A DNA stretch of 64,000 nucleotides from Nonomuraea pusilla (GTDB lineage: Bacteria > Actinomycetota > Actinomycetes > Streptosporangiales > Streptosporangiaceae), in NCBI RefSeq assembly GCF_900109355.1, contig NZ_FOBF01000025.1, positions 62,001-126,000 on the forward strand, written 5' to 3'. Both the position numbers and the translations under genes were made by a program. Numbering within the stretch: position 1 is the stretch's first letter; each line of letters starts with the position of its first letter. The notes under the pieces were generated by a model. The model did no database searches and was not told the DNA's origin. It saw nothing but the letters and a program-made list of their open reading frames with translations. This document shows positions 8,030 through 16,959 of this stretch, piece after piece.

Positions 8030-8082
8030 GACGACTCCTTGGGTGGGGGGCTTCGCGGCGGGGCGCCGCCGCTACGCCGGAA

Positions 8083-8323
8083 ACGCTAGGGATCCGGCGG
8101 TCTGGAATCGTCCCCGCCCGGTGGACATTCGCCGGTAGCTCGTACGGGGGACAGACGCGGTTCGCCGCCGCAGCCGGGGCGTGCCTCCGCGGCGGCGTCC
8201 GGATCCCACGACGGCGCGCGGCGGGCGCGGCCATCCCCCGGGAGGCCGGACGTGTCCCCCGCGCGAGCTACCGGCGAATGTCCACCGCGCGGGGACGATC
8301 TTCGGCGGCCGGATCCGTAGCGT
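8083..8323. repeat. Inverted duplicate promoters for the CPBP operon and the divergent hydrolase
   Basis: Two 63-bp arms (8090-8152 and the reverse complement of 8254-8316) match at 54 of 63 positions, with a 24-bp perfect core (8119-8142 and 8264-8287). Outside each arm, one base away, lies TAGCGT (8083-8088 minus strand; 8318-8323 plus strand), which fits a -10 box TANNNT. At 17 bp spacing the -35 sequence is poor, and the conserved core lies just upstream of that point, as expected for activator-dependent promoters. A 101-bp unique spacer separates the arms. Confidence 0.75.
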
Positions 8324-8403
8324 TACGACGCAGCCACGGACGCTCCGTCCGCCTTCCCGCCGCGCTCGTCACGCCGGCGTCGACCCCCTCACTGGAGGAC
8401 CTC

Positions 8404-9303
8404 ATGCTCCGCAGGATCAAGACATCCGTCGTCGCCGCGCTGTGCTGCACCGTGGTCGGGGCGGGGGTCGCCGGCTGCGACGGCGACGCGATGGAGAACT
8501 GGGATCCCCTGGCCCCCGCCACGCGGACCGCCGCTGCCGCCCCGATCTCCGGCACCGAGAAGATCGATGTCGCGGGCCGGTCGGTGAACGTGTCCTGTTC
8601 GGGCGACCCGGGGAAGGGCAGGCCGGTCATCGTCCTGATGCACGGGGCAGGCGACGGGCTGGACAAGCTGGCCGCCGTCCAGAAGACGCTGAGCAAGCAG
8701 AACCGGGTCTGCTCCTACGACCGGCTCGGCGCGGGCGCGAGCGACCAGCCGGACGGGCCTCAGGACTTCTCCAGCACCGGGAAGATCCTGACCGGGGTGC
8801 TCGACCGGGTGGCCGGTGACGCCCCGGTCGTCCTGGCCGGCCACTCGCTGGGCGGGCTGATCGCCGCCAGGTACGCCCCCGACCACCAGGACCGCGTCAA
8901 GGGGCTGGTCCTGATGGACGCCACGCCGCCCACGATGCTGGCCGACATCAGCGAGTCGATCCCGGAGTCCGCCAAGGGCCCGGCGGCCGAGCTGCGCGCG
9001 CAGAACCTCGCGGTCTTCCAGGGCCAGAACCCGGAGAAGCTCGTCATCACCGACGGCGAGGTCCGCTCAGCCGGGGACATCCCGGTGGAGGTGATCCAGC
9101 ACGGGAAGCCGTATCTTGAGGCCCTCCCCGAGTACGGGCCGCGCCTGGAGAAGGCGTGGGCCGCGGGACAGCGCAGGTGGCTCGCGCTGTCCAGCCGCAG
9201 CAAGCTGAGCACGGCCGCCAAGAGCGAGCACTACATCTACGTCGACCAGCCCGAGGTCGCCGTGCAGGCCATCGAACGCGTCGCCGCGCAGGCCGCCCGG
9301 TAA
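8404..9303 (+). CDS. Lipoprotein alpha/beta hydrolase
   Basis: A 299-residue protein starting MLRRIKTSVVAALC with a signal peptide and lipobox (VAGC, Cys25), so it is anchored outside the membrane. The hydrolase fold is intact: oxyanion-hole segment VLMHGAGDG, nucleophile elbow AGHSLGG (Ser near residue 157), acid within LVLMDATPP or later, and a C-terminal His in SEHYIYVDQP. A GGAGGAC ribosome site precedes the ATG. It diverges from the CPBP-kinase-regulator operon and its promoter region is an inverted near-copy of that operon's, so they are probably co-regulated. It may be an esterase or peptidase; the substrate is unknown. Confidence 0.9.
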   Translation: MLRRIKTSVVAALCCTVVGAGVAGCDGDAMENWDPLAPATRTAAAAPISGTEKIDVAGRSVNVSCSGDPGKGRPVIVLMHGAGDGLDKLAAVQKTLSKQNRVCSYDRLGAGASDQPDGPQDFSSTGKILTGVLDRVAGDAPVVLAGHSLGGLIAARYAPDHQDRVKGLVLMDATPPTMLADISESIPESAKGPAAELRAQNLAVFQGQNPEKLVITDGEVRSAGDIPVEVIQHGKPYLEALPEYGPRLEKAWAAGQRRWLALSSRSKLSTAAKSEHYIYVDQPEVAVQAIERVAAQAAR

Positions 9304-9677
9304 CCGCCTGGCGGGCGACCGGCCCGGTGACGGGCGCGTCCTCCGTAAGGAGCAGGCGCCCGCCGGCAGGGGGGGAGCCGCCGGGGCGGAAGCCGTGGGT
9401 GAGCGGGCGGTCGGTGGAGCACGGCATCCGGCCCGCACCCATGGCCTCGACGGCCGGCCCCGGCCGGCGGCGTGCCGATCCGGCCGGTGCCGGCCCCGGC
9501 GGGACCGGTCATGTCGCACCGCGTCCTGGCCGGCCTGTTCCGGCGGGCGTCCCGAGCGTCCATCCCGGTGAGAGCGCAGGTCAGGTGGGGTGACGGTGTG
9601 GCGCTCGACACCCTGTCAACCCCTTCGTCACCTCCCCGATGTGGGGTGGACGACCGGAATTTTCCAGCCTCCCCCAC
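9304..9677. other. Intergenic region upstream of the arabinofuranosidase operon
   Basis: No gene with convincing codon use is seen. The last ~120 bases are less GC-rich than the rest. An imperfect dyad, CCTCCCC-gatgt-GGGGTGG at 9631-9649 (6 of 7 arm pairs), lies 28 bp upstream of the -35 box and could be an operator for the sugar/peptide operon. Confidence 0.4.
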
Positions 9678-9707
9678 TTGGCAGCCGCACTTCCCCGGGC
9701 CTAAGGT
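9678..9707 (+). promoter_or_regulatory. Housekeeping-type promoter of the GH127/peptide-importer operon
   Basis: TTGGCA (9678-9683) and TAAGGT (9702-9707) are separated by 18 bp, close to the actinomycete principal-sigma consensus TTGACN-17/18-TANNNT. Transcription would begin near 9714, about 27 nt before the ATG at 9741, leaving room for the GGGAGG ribosome site at 9731-9736. Confidence 0.65.
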
Positions 9708-9740
9708 TCAGTGCAATGCCACACAGTACTGGGAGGTTTG

Positions 9741-11654
9741 ATGACGTCTGGGCAGCTCAAGCCGGGTGCGGAGGCGCGTGCCGGCGCCGTACGGACCGAG
9801 GCGGGGGCCGTCACGCCGGTTCCTGGAGCCCGCATCACCGGCGGCCTGCTCAAGGAGTGGCAGGAGCGCAACCTGCGGGCCACCATCCCGCACACCATCG
9901 AGCAGCTGCGCGCCGCGGGCAACGTCGAGAACCTGAGCCGGCTGCTGTCGGACGACCCCGCGCCGTACCGCGGGCGCTACCCGTTCCTCGACACCGACCT
10001 GTACAAGACCCTGGAGGGCCTGGCGTACGAGATCGGCGCGGGCCGCGCGGGCGAGGACGTGCGGGAGTTCTTCGACGAGGTGGTGGGCCTGCTGGAGCGG
10101 GTCCAGGCCGATGACGGCTACCTGAACTCCTTCTTCCAGGACCCGGCCGCGGCCAGGAAGCCGTGGGAGGACCTGGCCTGGGGCCACGAGATGTACAACC
10201 TCGGGCACCTCGTCCAGGCCGCCGTGGCCGCCAACCGGCGGATGGGCGACGACCGGCTGCTCAAGGTGGCGGCCAGGTTCGCCGACCTGGTGGTCGAGCG
10301 GTACGGCGAGGGCCGCGAGGAGGCCGTCTGCGGACACCCCGAGGTCGAGATGGCCCTGGTCGAGCTGTACAGGGAGACCGGTGAGGCGGCCTACCTGACC
10401 CAGGCCGGGCTGTTCGTGGACCGGCGCGGCAGGGGCACGCTCAAGCACAGCATCTTCCCGCCCGACTACTTCCAGGACCACGCGCCGATCCGCGAGATGC
10501 CGTCGGTGACGGGTCACGCCGTGCGCATGGCCTACCTGGCGGCGGGGGCGGCGGACGTCGCACTGGAGACCGGCGACGCCGGGCTGCTCGCCGCGCTGGA
10601 GCGGCTGTGGGACGACATGGCCGCCACCAAGCTCTACCTCACCGGCGGCCTGGGCAGCCGCCACTCCGACGAGGCCGTCGGCGACAGGTACGAGCTGCCC
10701 TCCGAGCGCTCCTACAGCGAGACCTGCGCCGCGATCGCCGTCATGCAGTGGGGCTGGCGGATGTTCCTGGCCACGGGCGCGGCCCGCTACCTCGACGTGT
10801 TCGAGCGGGTGCTGTTCAACGCGTACGCGGTGGGCCTGTCGGCCGACGGCAGGGCGTTCTTCTACGACAACCCGCTGCAGCGCCGTCCGGACCACGAGCA
10901 GCGCAGCGGCGCGGAGACCGGCGGCGAGCCGCTGCGCCGCGCCTGGTTCGGCTGCCCGTGCTGCCCGCCGAACATCGTGCGCTGGATGGCGCAGCTCGGC
11001 GACTACCTGGCCGCCGAGCGGGGCGACGCGCTCCACCTCGCCCTGTACGCCGAGGGCCGCGTGGAGACGGACGCGTTCGCGGTGTCGGTGGAGACGTCCT
11101 ACCCGTGGGACGGCGAGGTGCGGGTGACGGTGGAGCGCGCTCCTGACCGCCCGTACGCGCTGAGGCTGCGCGTGCCGGCGTGGGCGCGCGGCGCCACCCT
11201 GGACGGCGAGCCGGTCGCGGCCGTGGACGGCTGGGCGACGGCCGAGCGGGTGTGGTCGCCGGGCGACAGCGTGGTGCTGCGCCTGCCGATGCCGGTGCGC
11301 GCCCACGGCTCGCACCCGTACCTGGACGCGACGCGCGGCGCGGCGGCGGTCGCCCGCGGCCCGCTCGTCTACTGCGTCGAGCAGCAGGACGCCGCGGCTC
11401 CGGTGGACGACCTCGTCCTCTCCTCGACTGCGATTGTTAACGCTCACAGCATGGCGTCCCCCGACCTGCCCGGCGCGGTCGTGCTCCGCCTCGAAGCGGA
11501 GGTCGCGCCCCCCTCGTCGGCGGAGCTCTACCCCGAGCTCACCGCCGAACCCCCTGCCGCCCCGGCCGGAGCCGCCCCCGTGACCCTCGTCCCCTACTTC
11601 CTGTGGGGCAACCGCAGGCCGGAGGCCATGCGCGTGTGGGTCAGGGCCCGGTGA
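9741..11654 (+). CDS. GH127-family (DUF1680) beta-L-arabinofuranosidase
   Basis: A 637-residue cytoplasmic glycoside hydrolase with no signal peptide. In the family archetype, Bifidobacterium longum HypBA1, zinc is held by Glu and Cys of an E-x-C motif and two adjacent cysteines, one of which is the nucleophile. All are present here: Glu327 and Cys329 in SETCAA, and Cys407-Cys408 in GCPCCPPN. The family releases L-arabinose from beta-linked arabinofuranosides, best known on hydroxyproline-linked arabinan of plant extensins. It is first in an operon with a peptide importer and proline-specific peptidases, which supports that role. ATG 9741 follows GGGAGG; an in-frame GTG at 9711 lacks a site. 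Confidence 0.92.
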   Translation: MTSGQLKPGAEARAGAVRTEAGAVTPVPGARITGGLLKEWQERNLRATIPHTIEQLRAAGNVENLSRLLSDDPAPYRGRYPFLDTDLYKTLEGLAYEIGAGRAGEDVREFFDEVVGLLERVQADDGYLNSFFQDPAAARKPWEDLAWGHEMYNLGHLVQAAVAANRRMGDDRLLKVAARFADLVVERYGEGREEAVCGHPEVEMALVELYRETGEAAYLTQAGLFVDRRGRGTLKHSIFPPDYFQDHAPIREMPSVTGHAVRMAYLAAGAADVALETGDAGLLAALERLWDDMAATKLYLTGGLGSRHSDEAVGDRYELPSERSYSETCAAIAVMQWGWRMFLATGAARYLDVFERVLFNAYAVGLSADGRAFFYDNPLQRRPDHEQRSGAETGGEPLRRAWFGCPCCPPNIVRWMAQLGDYLAAERGDALHLALYAEGRVETDAFAVSVETSYPWDGEVRVTVERAPDRPYALRLRVPAWARGATLDGEPVAAVDGWATAERVWSPGDSVVLRLPMPVRAHGSHPYLDATRGAAAVARGPLVYCVEQQDAAAPVDDLVLSSTAIVNAHSMASPDLPGAVVLRLEAEVAPPSSAELYPELTAEPPAAPAGAAPVTLVPYFLWGNRRPEAMRVWVRAR

Positions 11655-11697
11655 CCCGGATCCCGGATCAGCAAACGAACACAGGAAAGAAGGCGAA

Positions 11698-13380
11698 ATG
11701 AGGAGATCGGCCGCTTTCGCGAGCGTCGCCATGCTCACCACGCTCGGGCTCGCCGCCTGCGGCGGCGGAGGGGGCGGCACGTCCGCCTCCGGCTCCGGGA
11801 CCGGCTCGGCGGCCGGGGCCGCCGGCGGGACCGTCCACGTCCTGCTCACGGCGGACTACTCCCACCTGGACCCGGTCCGGGGCTGGGACGGCGGCGTCAA
11901 CAACTTCTACCGGCTCATCTACCGCGGCCTGACGACGTTCGGGGCGGGCAAGGGCGCCGAGGGCACGAAGATCGTCCCGGACCTGGCCACCAGCACCGGC
12001 ACCCCGTCCGACGACAACAAGACCTGGACGTTCACCCTCAAGGACGACATCCTCTTCGAGGACGGCACACCCATCACCAGCGAGGCGATGAAGTTCGGCG
12101 TCGAGCGGGCCTGGGACCCGGAGGCCGGCATCGGCTCCCCGTACGCCAAGCTGCTCATCGACGCGCCGAAGGACTACAAGGGCCCGTACGTCTCCGGCGA
12201 CCTCGACACCATCGAGACCCCCGACGCCAAGACGATCGTCTTCCACCTGAAGAAGCCGTTCGCCGACTTCGCGAGCGCGCTCGCCCAGCCCAACTTCGTG
12301 CCGTTCCCCAAGGGCACCGGCGCCGCCGCCGCGTTCGACACCAAGCCGATCGCCTCCGGCCCGTACAAGGTGGAGAGCTACCAGCGCGGCACGAAGCTCA
12401 AGCTGGTGCGCAACCCGCACTGGAAGGCGTCGTCCGACACCGTGCGCGCCGCCAAGCCGGACTCGTTCGAGTTCACCTTCGGCCTCGACGGCGCCACCAT
12501 CGACGAGCGCATGCTCGCCGGGCAGGGCGCGGACAAGAACGCCATCGCCGGCGCCATCCAGCCCGCGACCGTGGCCCGCATCCAGGCTCCCCAGTACAAG
12601 GACAGGACGCTGTCCACCTACATGGGCTGCACCACGTACATGAGCCTGAACACCACCAAGAAGCCGCTCGACGACGTCCGCGTGCGCCAGGCCGTCAACT
12701 ACGCCGTCGACAAGGACAGCGTCGTGGCCGGCGACGGCGGCGCCGTCCTCGCGACCAAGGCGACCGCGATCCAGCCGCCGACCATCGTCGGCCGCGCCGA
12801 CTACGAGGCCTACCCGTTCGACCAGGCCAAGGCCAAGCAGCTGCTCGCCGAGGCCGGCCTGTCCGGCGGCTTCGACCTGACCCTGGACGTGCGCCCGGTG
12901 GCCCGCCAGCAGGGCATGGCCGTCGCCATCCAGGAGTCGCTGAAGCCGCTCGGCGTCAACGTCAAGATCAACAACATCGACACCTCCACCTTCTACGAGG
13001 TGATCGGCACCCCGGCCCGCCAGCACGACGCCGCGCTCACCGGCTGGTGCCCCGACTGGTCGTCCGGCGCGACGTTCCTGCCGCCGCTGTTCGACGGGCG
13101 CAACATCTTCGAGAAGGGCAACTCCAACCTCGCGCAGATCAACGACAAGGCCATCAACGAGCGCATCGACGAGATCGCCGCGATGACCGACGTCGCCGCC
13201 GCCAACGCCGCCTACGGCGAGCTGGACAAGCAGATCATGGAGAAGGCGCCCATCGTGCCCCTGCTGTACGAGAAGAACGTGACGGTCGTCGGCGAGAACA
13301 TCGCGGGCGCGTACCTGAACGACTCCTACTCCGGCGGCATCGACCTGGTCTCCGTCGGGCTCAAGGACGCGAGCAAGTAG
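11698..13380 (+). CDS. Family-5 extracellular solute-binding lipoprotein (peptide ABC importer)
   Basis: A 560-residue secreted lipoprotein with signal peptide and lipobox GLAAC (Cys21), followed by a Gly/Ser-rich linker. The mature part shows SBP_bac_5 landmarks: HLDPVRGWDGGVNNFYRLIY near the start, DGTPITSEAMKFGVERAWDP, and YMSLNTTKKPLDDVRVRQAVNYAVDKD. These proteins capture oligopeptides, or less often oligosaccharides or nickel, for an ABC importer. It sits 43 bp after the GH127 gene and 6 bp before the first permease. The ligand is inferred to be a (glyco)peptide because two proline-specific peptidases follow in the same operon. Confidence 0.93.
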   Translation: MRRSAAFASVAMLTTLGLAACGGGGGGTSASGSGTGSAAGAAGGTVHVLLTADYSHLDPVRGWDGGVNNFYRLIYRGLTTFGAGKGAEGTKIVPDLATSTGTPSDDNKTWTFTLKDDILFEDGTPITSEAMKFGVERAWDPEAGIGSPYAKLLIDAPKDYKGPYVSGDLDTIETPDAKTIVFHLKKPFADFASALAQPNFVPFPKGTGAAAAFDTKPIASGPYKVESYQRGTKLKLVRNPHWKASSDTVRAAKPDSFEFTFGLDGATIDERMLAGQGADKNAIAGAIQPATVARIQAPQYKDRTLSTYMGCTTYMSLNTTKKPLDDVRVRQAVNYAVDKDSVVAGDGGAVLATKATAIQPPTIVGRADYEAYPFDQAKAKQLLAEAGLSGGFDLTLDVRPVARQQGMAVAIQESLKPLGVNVKINNIDTSTFYEVIGTPARQHDAALTGWCPDWSSGATFLPPLFDGRNIFEKGNSNLAQINDKAINERIDEIAAMTDVAAANAAYGELDKQIMEKAPIVPLLYEKNVTVVGENIAGAYLNDSYSGGIDLVSVGLKDASK

Positions 13381-13386
13381 GCGCGC

Positions 13387-14343
13387 ATGACCACCGCCGC
13401 ACCCTCGCGTGACGCGACGGCAGGCCCCGAGGCGGGCGCGGGAACCGCGCCCGCCACCGAGGGGCGCCGGATCGCGCGCGCCCTGCTGCGCGACCGGGGC
13501 GCCGTCGCCGGCATGGCGTTCCTCGCCCTGGTCGTCCTCATGGCGATCTGCGCCCCGCTGATCAGCGCCGTGACCGGCCACGGGCCGAACGAGTTCGACC
13601 CGACGGCCATCGACACCAACCTCGGCGGCCTGCCCCGCGGGTCGTTCGGCGGGATCAGCGCCGAGCACCTGCTCGGCGTCGAGCCGCAGAACGGCCGCGA
13701 CGTCCTGGCCCGCATCGCCTACGGCGCCCGCGTGTCGTTCCTCATCGCCGCGTCGGCGACCGTGCTGACCACGCTGCTCGGCGTGGTGTTCGGCATGCTC
13801 GCCGGCTTCTACGGCGGCTGGATCGACCAGGTCATCTCCCGCGTCATGGACTTCCTCATGGCCTTCCCCGCGCTGATCTTCATGATCGCCATCCTGTCGT
13901 CGCTGCCCGCGGGGAACCGGTCGGTGCTGCTGGTCGTGGTGATCAGCGGGTTCGGCTGGCCGTACCTCGCCCGCGTGGTGCGCGGCCAGACGCTCACGCT
14001 GGTCAACAGGGAGTTCGTGGAGGCCGCCCGCGCCTCGGGCGCATCCACGCGCGCGCTCGTGTTCAAGGAGATCCTGCCGAACCTGCGCAGCTCCCTCATC
14101 GTCATGACGACGCTCGCGGTGCCCGGCTACATCGGCACCGAGGCCGGCCTGTCGTTCCTCGGCGTCGGCGTCACCCCGCCCACGCCCTCCTGGGGGCAGA
14201 TGATCTCCAGCTCGGTCGGCTGGTACGCCGTGGACCCGATGTACTTCGCCGTCCCCGGCCTCTTCCTGTTCCTCACCGTGCTGTCGCTCACCGTGCTCGG
14301 AGACCGCATCCGGGCCGCCACCGACGCGGGGGAGGCGTCCTGA
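13387..14343 (+). CDS. Peptide ABC importer permease, DppC-like
   Basis: This 318-residue inner-membrane protein has about six transmembrane helices and the OppC/DppC N-terminal segment (RIARALLRDRGAVAGMAFLAL). The cytoplasmic EAA loop that contacts the ATPases is clear: EFVEAARASGASTRALVFKE (EAA...G), followed by the subunit-typical AGLSFLGVGVTPPTPSWGQM. Its stop overlaps the start of the second permease by one base (TGATG). In many dpp/opp operons the B-type permease comes first; here the order is reversed. Confidence 0.93.
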   Translation: MTTAAPSRDATAGPEAGAGTAPATEGRRIARALLRDRGAVAGMAFLALVVLMAICAPLISAVTGHGPNEFDPTAIDTNLGGLPRGSFGGISAEHLLGVEPQNGRDVLARIAYGARVSFLIAASATVLTTLLGVVFGMLAGFYGGWIDQVISRVMDFLMAFPALIFMIAILSSLPAGNRSVLLVVVISGFGWPYLARVVRGQTLTLVNREFVEAARASGASTRALVFKEILPNLRSSLIVMTTLAVPGYIGTEAGLSFLGVGVTPPTPSWGQMISSSVGWYAVDPMYFAVPGLFLFLTVLSLTVLGDRIRAATDAGEAS

Positions 14344-15332
14344 TGGCCCGTTACCTGGCCGGGCGGATCGCCGGCCTCGTCGTGATCCTGTTCCTGATCT
14401 GCCTGTTCACCTACCTCATCTTCTTCAAGCTGTCGCCGGACCCGGCGCTGATGATCTGCGGCAAGACCTGCACCCCTGACCGGGTGGCGCAGATCCGCTC
14501 GGTGCTCGGGCTCGACCAGCCCCTCACCGAGCAGTTCTGGAACTTCCTGAGCGGCCTGTTCGCCGGCCGCGACTACGGCTCGGGCGCCAACCTCGTGCAC
14601 TGCTCCGCGCCGTGCTTCGGCTACTCCTTCCAGACCAGCCAGTCGGTGTGGGAGATGATCCTCGACCGGCTGCCCGTCAGCGTCACCGTCGCCGTCGGCG
14701 CCGCCGTGCTGTGGCTGATCGTCGGCATCGCCGCCGGGCTGCTCAGCGCGGTCAAGGAGGGCACCTGGTGGGACAGGACCGCGATGGGCCTCGCCCTCGG
14801 CGGCTCCAGCATCCCCAACTACGTGCTCGCGCTGGCGCTGCAGTACGTCCTCGTCGTCAGGCTCCAGGTGCTGCCGTTCCCCGCGGCCGTGCCGTTCTCC
14901 GACGACCCGGTCGCCTGGTTCCAGTCGTACCTGATGCCGTGGATCGTCCTCGCCACCGGCTACGCCTGCCTCTACGCCAGGCTGACCAGGGCGAACGTCA
15001 TCGACACGCTGGCCGAGAACTTCATGCGCACCGCCCGCTCCAAGGGCCTGCGCCCGGCGCTGCTGCTGCGCAGGCACGCGCTGCGGCCCGCGCTCACGCC
15101 GATCACCACGATCTTCGGCATGGACTTCGCCGCCCTGCTCGGCGGCGCGCTCATCACCGAGACCGTCTTCGGCCTGAACGGCGTCGGCAAGATGGCCGCC
15201 GACTCGATCGCCAAGAACGACCAGCCGGTGATCATGGCGGTCACCCTGCTCGCCGCGTTCTTCGTGGTGGTCGGCAACGTCGTGGTGGACCTCGTCTACA
15301 CCGGCCTCGACCCGAGAGTGAGGGTGCGATGA
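14343..15332 (+). CDS. Peptide ABC importer permease, DppB-like
   Basis: This 329-residue membrane protein has the OppB/DppB start (YLAGRIAGLVVILFLICLF), a VLGLDQPLTEQF segment in the first periplasmic loop and the EAA-loop equivalent NFMRTARSKGLRPALLLRRH. The C-terminal block GGALITETVFGLNGVGKMAADS is diagnostic of the B-type permease. The first extracytoplasmic region contains four cysteines (MICGKTC and HCSAPC) that could form disulfides, an uncommon feature. It pairs with the permease encoded just before it and overlaps the first ATPase gene by 4 nt. Confidence 0.93.
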   Translation: MARYLAGRIAGLVVILFLICLFTYLIFFKLSPDPALMICGKTCTPDRVAQIRSVLGLDQPLTEQFWNFLSGLFAGRDYGSGANLVHCSAPCFGYSFQTSQSVWEMILDRLPVSVTVAVGAAVLWLIVGIAAGLLSAVKEGTWWDRTAMGLALGGSSIPNYVLALALQYVLVVRLQVLPFPAAVPFSDDPVAWFQSYLMPWIVLATGYACLYARLTRANVIDTLAENFMRTARSKGLRPALLLRRHALRPALTPITTIFGMDFAALLGGALITETVFGLNGVGKMAADSIAKNDQPVIMAVTLLAAFFVVVGNVVVDLVYTGLDPRVRVR

Positions 15333-16144
15333 GTGAGCTGCTCGCCGTCGAGGATCTCACGATCACCTTTCCCACGGGCCGCGGCCCCGTGGACGTGGTC
15401 AAGGACGTGTCGTTCACCGTCGGCAGGAACGAGACCGTCGGCATCGTCGGCGAGTCCGGGTCGGGCAAGTCGATGACGAGCCTGGCCGTCATGGGCCTGC
15501 TGCCGCGCGGCGCCGTGACCAGGGGCAGCATCCGGCTGGACGGCGTCGAACTGCTCGGCCGCGGCGAGGGCGAGATGCGCCGCGTCCGGGGCGAGCAGGC
15601 GTCGATGATCTTCCAGGACCCCCTGTCGTCGCTGAACCCGTACTACACCGTGGGCCTGCAGATCGAGGAGATGTACCGCGCGCACCGGCGCTGCGGCCGG
15701 CAGGAGGCCAGGAAGGTCGCCGTCGAGGCGCTCGCCCAGGTCGGCATCCCCGAGCCCGAGCGGCGCGCCGGCCACTACCCGCACCAGTTCTCCGGCGGCC
15801 AGCGGCAGCGCGTCATGATCGCGATGGCGCTGGTCTGCTCGCCCAAGCTGCTCATCGCCGACGAGCCGACCACCGCGCTGGACGTCACCGTCCAGGCGCA
15901 GATCCTGCGCCTGCTCGCCGACCTGCAGCGCGAGACCGGCACCGGCATGGTGTTCGTCACCCACGACCTGGCCGTCATCAGCTCGATCGCCACGCGCGTG
16001 CTCGTCATGCGCCGCGGCGAGCAGGTCGAGTACGGCACCGCGGAGCAGGTCTTCGCCGAGCCCCGGCACGCGTACACGCGGATGCTGCTGGAGAGCATCC
16101 CGCGCATCGACGACGAGCTCCCCGCCGACGAGGTGACATCGTGA
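15329..16144 (+). CDS. Peptide ABC importer ATPase, DppD-like
   Basis: A 271-residue ABC ATPase with Walker A GESGSGKSMT, Q-loop SMIFQDPLSSLNP, signature SGGQRQR, Walker B LLIADEPTTALD and H-loop VTHDL. The C-terminal RHAYTRMLLESIPR is the oligopeptide-transporter extension found in DppD/OppD. ATG 15329 overlaps the upstream permease stop (ATGA), and its own stop overlaps the next ATPase start. With the following ATPase it forms the heterodimer that drives the DppBC-like channel. Confidence 0.95.
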   Translation: MSELLAVEDLTITFPTGRGPVDVVKDVSFTVGRNETVGIVGESGSGKSMTSLAVMGLLPRGAVTRGSIRLDGVELLGRGEGEMRRVRGEQASMIFQDPLSSLNPYYTVGLQIEEMYRAHRRCGRQEARKVAVEALAQVGIPEPERRAGHYPHQFSGGQRQRVMIAMALVCSPKLLIADEPTTALDVTVQAQILRLLADLQRETGTGMVFVTHDLAVISSIATRVLVMRRGEQVEYGTAEQVFAEPRHAYTRMLLESIPRIDDELPADEVTS

Positions 16145-16959
16145 GTGACGTGCTGCTCAGCGCCCGCGACCTGACCAAGCGGTTCACCTCGCGCGGCCCC
16201 TACGGGCGCAGGAACGAGTTCACCGCCGTCGACGGCGTCAGCTTCGACGTGCGCCTCGGCGAGACGCTCGCCGTCGTGGGGGAGTCCGGCTGCGGCAAGT
16301 CCACCACGGCCCGCATCGTCGCCAGGCTCATGGAGCCCACGTCGGGGCTGCTGGAGTTCGAGGGCGAGGACATCACCCACGCCTCCGGCGCCCGCCTGGC
16401 CGCCTACCGCTCCAACGTCCAGGTCGTCTTCCAGGACCCGTTCTCCTCGCTCAACCCCCGGCACACCGTCGAGCGCATCCTCATGGCGCCGCTCGACTAC
16501 CAGGGCATCGCCCCCAAGGGCGGCCGCCGCGCCTACACGCGGGAGCTGATGGAACGGGTCGGGCTCAACCCCGACCACGCGCACCGCTACCCCAAGCAGT
16601 TCTCCGGGGGCCAGGCGCAGCGCATCGGCATCGCCCGCGCGCTCGCCGTCGATCCCAGGCTGGTCATCTGCGACGAGGCGGTCTCCGCCCTGGACGTCTC
16701 GGTGCAGGCCCAGGTCATCGACCTGCTGCGGCGGCTGCAGCGGGAGAGCGGTTTCAGCTACGTCTTCATCGCGCACGACCTGGCCGTGGTACGCCAGATC
16801 GCGCAGCGCGTCGCCGTCATGTGCAAGGGGCGGATCGTCGAGCAGGGACCGTGCGCCGAGGTCTTCGACGACCCGCGCGACCCGTACACGCGGACCCTGC
16901 TCGCCGCGATCCCCCGCATCAACCCCGAATGGGACAGAAGGAGGAGAGCGGCGGGATGA
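16141..16959 (+). CDS. Peptide ABC importer ATPase, DppF-like
   Basis: This 272-residue ATPase starts at a GTG within the preceding stop codon (GTGA). It has Walker A GESGCGKSTT, Q-loop VVFQDPFSSLNPRHTV, signature SGGQAQR, Walker B LVICDEAVSALD and H-loop IAHDL. The DEAVSALD form and the C-terminal DPYTRTLLAAIP segment are typical of the F subunit, the second half of the ATPase heterodimer. The prolyl-peptidase-like gene overlaps its end by 4 nt, tying import directly to peptide degradation. Confidence 0.95.
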   Translation: MSDVLLSARDLTKRFTSRGPYGRRNEFTAVDGVSFDVRLGETLAVVGESGCGKSTTARIVARLMEPTSGLLEFEGEDITHASGARLAAYRSNVQVVFQDPFSSLNPRHTVERILMAPLDYQGIAPKGGRRAYTRELMERVGLNPDHAHRYPKQFSGGQAQRIGIARALAVDPRLVICDEAVSALDVSVQAQVIDLLRRLQRESGFSYVFIAHDLAVVRQIAQRVAVMCKGRIVEQGPCAEVFDDPRDPYTRTLLAAIPRINPEWDRRRRAAG

